DNA of 64,000 nucleotides. It comes from Pseudoneurospora amorphoporcata (lineage: Eukaryota > Ascomycota > Sordariomycetes > Sordariales > Sordariaceae). Both the position numbers and the translations under genes were made by a program. The stretch lies in contig MU859073.1 of NCBI GenBank assembly GCA_033297205.1, positions 62,001-126,000 of the forward strand, given 5' to 3'. This document shows, piece by piece, positions 10,494-19,436 of this stretch. The notes under the pieces are model-generated. The model did not search any database. It saw nothing but the letters and a program-made list of their open reading frames with translations, and was not told the DNA's origin. The first letter of the stretch is position 1. Each line of letters opens with the position of its first letter.

Positions 10494-11415
10494 TTGAAGG
10501 GCAATGAGCGTACATGTACGGTGCACTTTCGGTGGGAGATTAATTGCCGGCGTGGTTTCCATGTGTGTTCCTCCCGGTAGAAGCAGGAGTTGGGGTTGGT
10601 ACTTGCTGGATAGCAGATGAAGCGTCAAGGGTCTGGGTTGTGGTTGACCTTTTACTTCTGTTCTTGTGGCCTCAGCTTGGAGTTTACAAATGGAACTTGC
10701 ATTGCAGCTGCAGGTGGTCGACCCCGCCGGTTGTGTGTGCGTTGAAACCAGTTCCTGCAGTTTAAAGCAATCAACACCGCTCGTGGTCGTCGTTCGTTCG
10801 TTCCCTCTCCTCACCTTCTTCACGTGATAGTTCCATTTGGTACCTAGGTACCCATCGCAATGGAAAGCAGCGACTACTCAAAAGGCTACAACCGTTTTCT
10901 GTTACCCAAGGCTTCAATTTCCACACCCAAAATTGCGCAAAGATGAAAATATCAAGAGGAACCATGACATATGGCGGCCGTTGTCCCGCTGCCGCCGAAA
11001 TGTCGCACATTATAACAAAATCTTCTCTTCGCGGGAGTAATATATTGAGTTCTTACCACCTTATTCACCAAATTCAATATGTGGAAGATTTCAGTAGTGT
11101 ACCTACCCAGAACCAAAAAGCTCTTGCCGTGCAAGATGTCGTACTTACGAGTCAAGTATCCTGACTTGTCCCTTCCATCTCATGTGACGCTTATTCAATC
11201 TAGAGACCTGTGATTTCTTGCATTATTGGCTCTTCACATAGCTCTGTCTTCCATCCAGCACTTTTCTGTTGATGTTCACATTGCTGCTTGCCAGGAAGAG
11301 CGTAGGTCCCCCGTTTGTGTCAACCACACCCGCTATTGTTCATTTGTTATTTTTTGAGCTAACAAACGCTTCTAACATCCGTGAAATGTTCTATTGGAGC
11401 AATCAAAGACCTCAA
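10494..11415. other. intergenic region between convergent genes A and C
   Basis: Presumed 3' UTRs of two convergent genes. No gene, RNA or repeat is supported. Confidence 0.5.
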
Positions 11416-12951
11416 CTATAATAAAAGAGGCAAGCCAAAAGTACGCTCAAGCATTGTAAGGATCCTCCCATTGTAAGGATCCTCCCACAGCCCTTCATAG
11501 GGCCCCGCTTCCACATTCGAGCAGCCCTGGCCATCCCGACGACCCATATCATCCTCAAGCTTCTTCACCGCTTTCTCCAAATTCTCCAGCATGCCCGCGA
11601 GCGAGTCGCACAACGCCGGAACAGGACTCTTCTTCACCAGCAGACACACCACCTTCCCCACGCGCTTTACGTGTCCAGCCTTGGTAAGTACGACTGCGAT
11701 GTCCTTCTTCACACCCTCCTCCTTGGCTTCCAACTCGCGCTCCTTCTCCTCGGCTTCTCTGGTACGACGCGCCAGGTTTTGGGCTCGGACGTGGAGGTGA
11801 CCCGTCTCCGAGTTGCGGCGAGCAACGAGGTCCCTCAGCCGGCTGCACTCAAGCTCGAGCTCGGTACATGTCATCTTGTCGGACATGGATCCAGAAGTAT
11901 TGTCGGCAGCGGCTTTGGCTTTGCTCTTGTCCTGAATCCCCTCTTTCTTCTCCTTGATCTTAACGTTGTGCACTCGCGTGCTTTGGGTTTGGGCCTCGAC
12001 TTTGGCGAGGGTATCGTCGATTGATGCAAATTTGAGCGTCCGGGCTGTGACCTGCCCCTGCTCTTTGACTTTCTTGTTGAGCAGTTCGTGTTGCTTTTGC
12101 AGTTGCTCTTCCAGTGAGTCGTTCTGCTCCTCGAGTTTCGTGATCTTGTTGGAGAGTTTGACATTCTGCTCAGCATTGTCATATTGGAACTTCTTCAGTT
12201 CAGACGCTAGAGCTTGCAGATGCACTCTTTCCTCCTCAAGCTGGGCGGCACTTTCCTTCTTGGCCTGCCGCAGCTCGGCTTCCAAACCCGCAACCTTGCT
12301 CGCCATCGTCTGCTCCGTGACTTCCCTGGCAACCTCGGCTTGCTCGACCTCTTGCTTCAGGCCCTTGATCACGTCGTTGTATGCGGCCGCAATTGCGTTT
12401 CTCTCGGCCAAGGCCTGTTTGAGCTCTTGGGTCTCTTTGTTCAGCTTCTCATATTTGCTCCTGAGATGCTGGACTTCGGCTTCAGCTTTCACCAGACGCA
12501 ACTTGGTGAGCTCAGCAGTGCGTGCCGATTCGTCAATGTGGACTGAGAAACAGGATCGTGGGTCAGCGATCAGTGAACATTTGAATCCCTCATATGTTTG
12601 AGTGTTTAATTACTTCCACTTTAGGAGATCAGGAAACTTACTGTACTTATTCCACATGTAGCAGTCGACAAAGAACTCTCTGAAGTCCCTCACATACTCT
12701 GGGTAAATCCCACCAAGATATTGGCGAGGCGATATCATCGACCCCCAGTAGTATTGCATGACCCTTACTTCTGTCTCAAATCTTTGTCGTGACACTTCCA
12801 TGTGACCGAGTTGTACATGTAGGAAGAGTGTGTCGCGGTCCGGCCGGTATACCCTCGCGGGGACATAAACCTGTTGCGGCATCTGCGGTTGCCCCGGTTG
12901 TTCTTCCGCCGTATACGGCGGGGGAGGAACTCCAGTAACATCGTCAGCCAT
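11416..12951 (-). CDS. lineage-specific long coiled-coil protein (family member C)
   Basis: Exons 12951-12642 and 12542-11416 encode 478 residues, spliced by GTAAGT and a TTTCTCAG acceptor. The start MADDV is chosen because it opens the Pro-rich leader. The N-terminal about 100 residues end YVRDFREFFVDCYMWNKY at a phase-1 intron, the same place and phase as in genes A, B and the one at 40386. Exon 2 is mostly a continuous coiled coil with long Glu/Lys/Gln heptads from about residue 110 to 290, then a second helical block. A 17-base tandem duplication near the 3' end changes the reading frame of the last residues. No known domain, signal peptide or membrane segment is seen. Function unknown. 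Confidence 0.8.
11453..11486 (-). repeat. 17-bp perfect tandem duplication inside gene C
   Basis: ATTGTAAGGATCCTCCC occurs twice back to back (11453-11469 and 11470-11486). With one copy only, the minus-strand frame would read LWEDPYNA and stop. The second copy shifts the frame and extends the protein to the stop at 11416. Confidence 0.95.
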
Positions 12952-14248
12952 CGTGATATGTGGTCGTTGCTGGTTACTGACAATACTGGAGAAGGAGTTA
13001 AAGCACAAGAAGAGGTTGAAGCAGGAGAGTTTGAAACAGGAATGGTAGATGAGGAGGAAGATTATGCGGTCAAGTTGAGAATCAACTTGAAAGAAGAAAA
13101 CCGAGCTTGGCTATTGAGAAAAGAAACGGAGTAAGTTACCGTCACGGTCATCTGAGAATATCCCGCGGCAGAAAGCAGGCGGACTATTGTGACCTAAAAG
13201 CCCTTCTTCATCTGAAGTATGAAACGCGTGAGTTGAGATAAGGGGGCACCTCAGAGAGAGCATTGTCAGCTCGAGCTATAGATTGACGCGCGTGTTCTCA
13301 CCAGGCATGCCATATTGCGAGGTTCATTCATCTGAGCACCAAAAACTTCAGGCTGAAATGGATAGATCGCATTCTATTGTTTTCTAATATCGCGGGATGA
13401 TATTCTGTGGTTGAATATCCCATATCTGCATGCACGTTCCACGGGACAACAAGATGGAGGTACTACCTCTATAGTTTGAGCAAAACACCAGCCGTCAAGA
13501 AGACCGCCCCCAAGAAGAGAAGAGTAACCAAGAGGGCCAAGGCCAAGGGCAGCTTAAAATTCTAGTCTCCAGCCGAGATATTAGTTTTCCACGAGTCTCC
13601 GGGCTCTTTTTCATCAAAGGGGAGTTTGGTTTTCCAAGACTCACATAAAGTGATCACGACTTTGGAGGTCAAGGCTCCCTCCTGCTTCAAGTGCAGCCCT
13701 AGCTGTCATCTCGAGGGTCCAGGCTACCGTGTGCTTGTAACAAGGAACCAAACTCGTCCGCTCTGTTTGCTTGCAACATATCCGCCATCTGTCCGAGATC
13801 AGACGCAAGTACTAGATCATGTAACGCTGACTGTAATCCGATCCAGGTGTTTGCCGTGTACATCAAAGCATATCGCGCGTCCGTTGGTGCCTTCTGAGTG
13901 CCAGAAATGGTGTGAAGCAAAAGGTAACCAGACGTGTATTAGACTGCCTAGAAGTATGACGAAGCCTCAGTAAGGTACCTTGCGTTTCTCAGGCCACAGT
14001 GATTATAAACATCTTGTAGAATAATTTCCTTTATCAGACGAAGGGCGGCGAGTGGCAGGGCTATCATACCGTATATGTCTGGTACCTTCTACGCGTACCT
14101 GCCGCCTAGCGATAACCATTCTTCTACTCCCGTCCTCGCCCCTCCTGTGATTTCACCGTGGATCCCTCCATGGCTGGCACCGGCTGTCAAAGCTCTCTGC
14201 CAGCCCTTCTTGAAATTCTTGCCAGTTACCCCCTCCCTACGGTACAGG
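12952..14248. other. intergenic region
   Basis: Shared upstream region of gene C (minus) and gene D (plus). Apart from the short basic frame at 13479 there is no supported gene. Confidence 0.5.
13479..13565 (+). other. short basic reading frame with an NLS-like motif
   Basis: Following a possible CTCTATAG acceptor, a 28-codon frame reads SKTPAVKKTAPKKRRVTKRA and further Lys/Arg residues, then stops. The Lys/Ala/Pro bias resembles a histone H1-like tail and includes a PKKRRV nuclear-localisation-like motif. No upstream exon could be joined to it, so it may be a gene relic or chance. Confidence 0.25.
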
Positions 14249-14255
14249 TATAAAA
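14249..14255 (+). promoter_or_regulatory. TATA box of gene D
   Basis: TATAAAA lies 105 bases upstream of the ATG at 14354, followed by a CT-rich leader. Confidence 0.55.
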
Positions 14256-14353
14256 TCTTCTTCACCCCCCGCCCTTGTACATCTTCTTTTCTTTCCCCTC
14301 TCTTCTTTCACTCAAAGCCATCTGTCACTTCCTACCGCCACAAGAACATCAAG

Positions 14354-14929
14354 ATGCCTGTCCGTCGCCCTGGCAATCCTCACCCGGTTCGCGAGCCGTA
14401 AGTCAGCCCTACGCCTCGAAGCTCGATCGCTCAAGCGCTTCCTCCCCGCTCACTCTGTGTTTCCCCTGCAGAACCCTTCGCTCGGTCTTCTGGGACCTCA
14501 GTCGGCTGGCCATCAACACCTATGTGGGATACTTCGGGTGAGTTCATATCGCAGAATGCCCCCACCCATCTCGTCGCACAGTCAGATCGCTAACCACCCA
14601 AGTCTCATAGTGCACACGAAGAGTACCTAGAGTGCTTCGACGAGGCATTCCAGGACTGGTGTCGCGGGGCCGGCATCGGCCCAGACACTCCGTTTCGCCG
14701 CAACGGCAGGATCCTGCCCATTCCGCTGGATAGGTACGTGGCCGATATATCTCATCGCTTTCTTTCTGAACATATAGTGATGCACACTTCACCTTGTATC
14801 ATGTCGCTGACCTTTTGTCGTTTGATATAGCAACCTCTAAGCGCACACCTCTTCCGCACGGAGCAGCAGGCATTCATGGACGATCGGGAGGCCAACGAAC
14901 TCAATGGCCTCCCGATCGTCCACGCCTAA
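14354..14929 (+). CDS. small four-exon protein with C-x2-AGI-x2-DTP motif (gene D)
   Basis: Exons are 14354-14397, 14472-14537, 14611-14733 and a last exon. Two acceptors fit the last intron. CTCTAAG at 14841 gives an ending at 14929 and 106 residues. ATATAG at 14830 gives a stop at 14840 and 80 residues. All introns are GT-AG with phases that match. The core in exon 3, AFQDWCRGAGIGPDTPF, resembles AWAEYCLKAGIDRDTPL of the gene at 16338. There is a good TATA box. No signal peptide, membrane helix or known domain is seen. The long form's last exon contains a perfect 17-bp inverted repeat. Function unknown; the shared motif is the main reason to believe it is real. Confidence 0.55.
14877..14922 (+). 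repeat. perfect 17-bp inverted repeat with 12-nt loop
   Basis: TGGACGATCGGGAGGCC at 14877-14893 is exactly complementary to 14906-14922, separated by 12 bases. The RNA would form a very stable hairpin. It lies either in the last coding exon or in the 3' UTR of gene D, depending on the splice acceptor. Confidence 0.95.
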
Positions 14930-15078
14930 ACCAAATGCATACGAGCCTTCGCTTGACGAAGATCGTAATCGTGGGGGATACAACAACTCATACAACAACC
15001 TGCCACGACATGGACCTTATGACCGAAGCTGATTAGGAGTGGTCGTACCAGAATGGAAGACAAAAAGAGAAACAGAAA

Positions 15079-15126
15079 ACATACAACACCTGGGATTCGC
15101 TGGTCGTCACCGACTCAACTACGAGT
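15079..15126 (-). pseudogene. 5S rRNA relic, 3' end only
   Basis: The minus strand matches the last roughly 48 bases of the 5S gene at 19113-19231, with GTCGGTGACGACCAGCGAAT shared exactly and a few substitutions elsewhere. The 5' portion beyond about 15130 no longer aligns. Such 5S pseudogenes are known in Neurospora. Confidence 0.8.
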
Positions 15127-16337
15127 TAGGCGATAAAGAGATGGCTTAGATCGGTAGACAAAATATAGGGCGTCTTCTCAACTTGCTGCGTGTGCCTTGC
15201 CACTTGTGATATCATGAAGTGTATTTTCGATGGAGTGTAAACACGAAGCAAAAATTTCACGATTACCGTCGCTAACGATAACGTGTTAAGAAGTCAAGGA
15301 AGGGCAGGCTCTGTCTGCTGCTCTACGTGACATAATTTGGTCCTCAGCTTGTTGGTCATGACCTGAAAAGGTTCCGAACGGTGTCGAACCTTTAGGGCTT
15401 TCACAGCAGGTTATGATATCAAGGCAACCAACATAAATGATCAAAGGGGTGGTGTAGTTCTTGTTTGGCTCGATGTGCTTTGGACGTGAGCATTTCTCCT
15501 TGTGCTTCTTTCCTCAAGCTCTGCAGTTAAAGGTCTTGGCTCTTTCCGGGAGATAAGTGTGGGGAGTTTGCACCTGCTTGAGCCTTGAGGGCATACCATT
15601 GATGACGCAAATGGGATTTGGCTGGCACCAAGTAGTTGATAAGAGTCTTGGGGAATGGAGCAAGGTCTCGGAGTTGGGAAGTTCTGGCCAACTAGCCAGA
15701 GGGAGAAAATTGTGATATCCAGGTTGTCATCTTCAGGTTCACTATGCCGCTATTCACTTTGAAGCGTTTCAGTAACCATGGAAGTCTTGCACGACAGAGA
15801 GAGGGTTCAACCTGAGTAGGACGAAGAAACACCATGTGTCACTGGACATATAGCGTTCAGGTTCAAGGTTGACAAAGGAATTGGGGACATTCACTTCGTA
15901 GAGCTTACTAGCGTCAACCTTATTGCCCTTTCCAAGTCCTTTTGCCCATCCAAAAATATTCCTCGATTCCCGCGCTCTTCGTGTGAGGTTGCACCCAATC
16001 CTTCCCCTCGCTCAAGCAGTCCCAGGCTCCCAGGATCAAACACTGGCTTTGAGGTGCGTCGTCTTGTCGACAATTTCGCTTCGCCTCGGCATACTTTGCG
16101 ACCTTCTTTCTTTCCAGTCGTTCGTATTTATAATCGTTATTGCTCCAGAATTTTGTTAATTCCACACGTCCACAGATGTAATCAACAAGATGGATCCAAC
16201 CAAGAATGTCAATCCAAAGAGCGAGATGTCGGCCCCGTGGGTTCCCTTTTAGCCACTTAGCTAGGTCGTAGTCTTCTGGTTCCGCCCTTTTGTTAACCTG
16301 CTCACGCCGCAGTACAATCCGTTTGGAGCTTGCCAAG
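15127..16337. other. intergenic region
   Basis: No well-supported gene. A minus-strand 142-codon frame (15920-16348) is the longest candidate, but no domain or splice context supports it. Confidence 0.4.
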
Positions 16338-16638
16338 ATGGTCAACAAGGTCGTCGAGGAAGAGATTGGTCAAGGCAGGGCTGTTAGGTTTGTGGCCTGA
16401 TGTAAGGACTTCCCATCATAACAACCGACACTGACCCGGAGTTCGTCTCAGTTCGTCTGTCCTCGCTCGTATGTTGAGCAATGCCGACAAAGCCTGGGCA
16501 GAATATTGCCTCAAAGCCGGCATAGACCGGGACACCCCATTGGGCACCCCTCTTCTTCCTGATGACGGATCGGGCGAGGAGTATGACCGTGCTGGATGTG
16601 AGTGGTTGTTGGCGTTGGCGAAAGATTTGACGATATAG
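16338..16638 (+). CDS. small protein related to gene D (gene E)
   Basis: Exons 16338-16387 and 16452-16638 give 78 residues ending at a natural TAG. The donor GTTTGT is weak and the acceptor GTCTCAG is good. The core AWAEYCLKAGIDRDTPL aligns with AFQDWCRGAGIGPDTPF of gene D, and both are followed within a few residues by an ILP/LLP segment. The C-terminus (CEWLLALAKDL) is helical. No known domain or targeting signal is seen. A minus-strand frame overlaps the start region, so the model is tentative. Confidence 0.45.
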
Positions 16639-17852
16639 CCTCCTAACCCTTCGTCCCTTCTTACCGGGTGCTGCTTGCCCAAAAACCGGCCGGTCGTCTG
16701 CCAGCACGGCAGATACTATCCGCTGTCACAGCAACCCAAGACGAGGGAAGCCACGAAGCCGGCACTGGACACCTGGCCGCAACCGTACGCAAGAAGTAGG
16801 CACTCCTAGACACCGCTGACAGCTCTAAGTAGTGAAGTCTTGAGCTGACAGGCGTCGAATCCGTAGTTACGTTGACCGGCAAGATAACCAAAGTGCAACG
16901 AGGCCCAACGCCCGGCACCAATGATGCGCGTTTTGCGATAGGTCGTTGGCGATGTTGAGCAAGCATAAGAGAACACGATGTTGTCCCTGGAGAACATTCA
17001 ATGACACCGGAATGGTATCGGAAAGCAGCGCTGAAGACAGAAGGCCGGATGGTTTTTGTTGCTGCTGTGGCTTGACGGATCTCCTGGTGTTTGCTGCCAT
17101 CGGTGGCCCGGCTTGACGGAATTGCTTTGAGTGCTTCGGGGTCATATCATGCGGAGGACGGCCTGAATAGTTCTATTTCATATCGTAAGGGTACCGAGAG
17201 AGGCTCAAGGTTCACGAGTTCGTCGTCGGTTGCCTTGGTGGTCACGGCCGTAGCACATGTCCATGATGTCGTTCCATTGCCCTTTGCTGTCGAAATTTTC
17301 TAGTTTGCCCTTCATCAAAGGAGTAATGTTGCGTCGTCTGAGTTCATCGATTTTGGGTACAAGATTCCGATATTGTCGGGTGATGATTTATGCGCATCCT
17401 TGGGCACCCTGTAGACGGTGATGGTTGATGTTGATGAAGAAGAGAGGAGAAGAAGAAGAAAGTCAACCTATTCGAAGGTTACCGACGTCAAAAGTGGGCC
17501 TCTCACGTGAAGATATCGCACCATCGATAACTTTATTTCACGCTTCCCGCGGGGTTCAGTGGGTTTCAGGGGCCGCAGTCCACCGGCAACCCACTGAAAG
17601 CCACTCACTGGAACCCCCCGCCTCTTCGTTCCGGGGACTGCAGCAAAATTTCGGCTGCTCTCACGTCATTGGGTCCGGTCGAGGTCCGACGAAAGACCCA
17701 TTCCACTTGCTGCTGGGTGAATTACTCACATCACATCATCTTCCTCACTCCTTCACTTCTCATTCTCACTTTTTTGAGATCCGAACCGGAACCAAACGAA
17801 TCGACACTTCACTTCCCTAATTCATATCCATATACCCCTCACTTCGCCCGCC
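16639..17852. other. intergenic region
   Basis: About 1.2 kb with no supported gene. The last 200 bases hold the promoter and CA-rich leader of the GAR transformylase gene. Confidence 0.5.
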
Positions 17853-18617
17853 ATGTCCTCCCCCGCAGAGTGTCGCATCCTCGTCTTCGCCTCCGGCAAC
17901 GGTTCCAACTTCCAGGCGCTCGTCGACGCCCTGGCCGCCGGCAACATCCCCAACGCGCGCATCACCCGCCTAATCGTAAACAGGGGGAAGGCCTACGCGA
18001 CGACGCGTGCCGAGAAGGCCGGGATCCCCTGGGAGTATTTCAACCTCATCTCCAACGGGTTCCAGGCGCGCGGCGAGACGGACCCGGAGAGGCTGCAGGA
18101 GGCGCGCAACAAGTACGATGCCGCGCTGGCCGAGAAGGTGCTGGCGCTGGATGAGAAGACGGAAAGGCCGCATCTGATCGTACTGGCGGGCTGGATGTAT
18201 ATCTTTGGCAAGCACTTTTTGGCGCCCATTGCGGAGAAGGGGATCAGGGTTATTAACTTGCATCCCGCGCTTCCTGGTAGGTGGTTTGGCATCGGCTGAG
18301 GGGCTACGGGATGGAGTGCGCTGACATTCATGCGCTCCGAACTAGGCAAGTACGACGGTACACACGCCATTGAAAGGGCGTACGCCGACTTCCAGGCTGG
18401 AAAGCTGGAGAACAACAAGACCGGCATCATGGTGCATTACGTTATCGAGGCCGTTGACCAGGGTGCGCCCGTCCTTGTGCGCGAGATCGAATGCCAGGAG
18501 GGTGAGAGTTTGGAGCAGCTTGAGGAAAGGATACACTCTCATGAGCATTCTCTCATCGTTGAGGCTACTGCCAAGATTGCCGGCGAGATCATCGCCTCTC
18601 AGCAGGCCCAACAATGA
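17853..18617 (+). CDS. ADE8: phosphoribosylglycinamide formyltransferase (GAR transformylase)
   Basis: Cytosolic enzyme of de novo purine synthesis. It transfers the formyl group of 10-formyltetrahydrofolate to GAR, giving FGAR. Exons 17853-18276 and 18346-18617 encode 231 residues, with a 69-base intron inside LPGKYDG. The expected motifs are present: ASGNGSNFQAL (phosphate loop), INLHPALPGKYDGTHA (catalytic Asn-His region) and TGIMVHYVIEAVDQG with the conserved His and Asp. The protein is a stand-alone enzyme, as in yeast (ADE8 in S. cerevisiae, ade5 in S. pombe), not the trifunctional animal GART. Its length matches the fungal family. This is a housekeeping gene in otherwise accessory surroundings. 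Confidence 0.97.
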
Positions 18618-19105
18618 GTAGTCCCAGGAGCCGAGAACGGGGGTATGGTACAGCGATGATGATGAAAAAACGACAAGCTTATAGAAACAAAAGAAACAGG
18701 ACAAAAGACGAGGTATTGGGCCTTGTTCAACATCACAGGTTCAGCAGGATAGGTATGCAAAACAACAGGGTAAGAAAGGTTTCAAACGGAAAAGGATTAG
18801 GCTTGTGGCGGGTCGTAAACATTCAGAGCAAGGGGCTTCATGCATTTCAACACCGAATACCTGGCACAGCTAGAAAAGGGCACGAGGAAAACAGCGTGAC
18901 GAGATGAGCTACGCTTCCGAAGGTTCCCTAAAAGATCACAACAGAGAGGCCCGTTCAAGATGAAGGCCGTTCCTTCTCAGCCGTGTTCAGGATCGTGGGA
19001 TAAAAAACCATAGCATCCATTTCGCGATGGATGAGCGATGAGTCACAAGAGCGCAGGGATGGCTAGTCGAGCTGGGCGAGGTGAGCAAGGTGGGCAAAAA
19101 AACAC
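18618..19105. other. intergenic region before the 5S gene
   Basis: Presumed 3' UTR of the GAR transformylase gene, then no supported feature up to the 5S terminator. Confidence 0.5.
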
Positions 19106-19112
19106 AAAAAAA
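19106..19112 (-). terminator. RNA polymerase III terminator of the 5S gene
   Basis: Seven A on the plus strand, i.e. a T run directly after the 3' end of the 5S RNA on the minus strand, the normal Pol III stop. Confidence 0.85.
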
Positions 19113-19231
19113 ACATACAACACCAGGGATTCGCTGGTCGTCACCGACCCAACTACTAGTCTGGCCCTCACTGGCTTATCTATGGGAGAGCGGACGGGAT
19201 CCCGAGTTTTCCAGTGGGTATGGTCGTATGT
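19113..19231 (-). rRNA. 5S ribosomal RNA gene
   Basis: A 119-base sequence on the minus strand begins ACATACGACCATACCCACTG and ends GTGTTGTATGT, so its ends pair to form 5S helix I. It contains the typical fungal 5S segments GGATCCCGTCCGCTC and GTAGTTGGGTCGGTGACGAC and is followed by a T run. Dispersed single 5S genes away from the rDNA array are characteristic of Neurospora and relatives. It lies between GAR transformylase and the broken membrane-protein gene. Confidence 0.95.
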
Positions 19232-19436
19232 GATGGTTTTTGAGCGAGGAAAGAGCTTAAGAGTATGCATTTGACAGGGATTGTCAGGGAGCAAAATGTT
19301 TGTTGTCATTGAGATGCCTTCAGTGTGGGTCCCGCGCAACACCCCCTTTTTCTTCGTAAACAAGGCCAGGACCAACCAACCGTATCGTACAGTCACTTCC
19401 GAACCCAAGAATGTTAGCCTCAAGAACACCGGACCC

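Noticed and set aside
15920..16348. Minus-strand 142-codon frame
   Set aside because: No recognisable domain, no splice-linked exons, and it overlaps the first exon of gene E, which has paralogue support.
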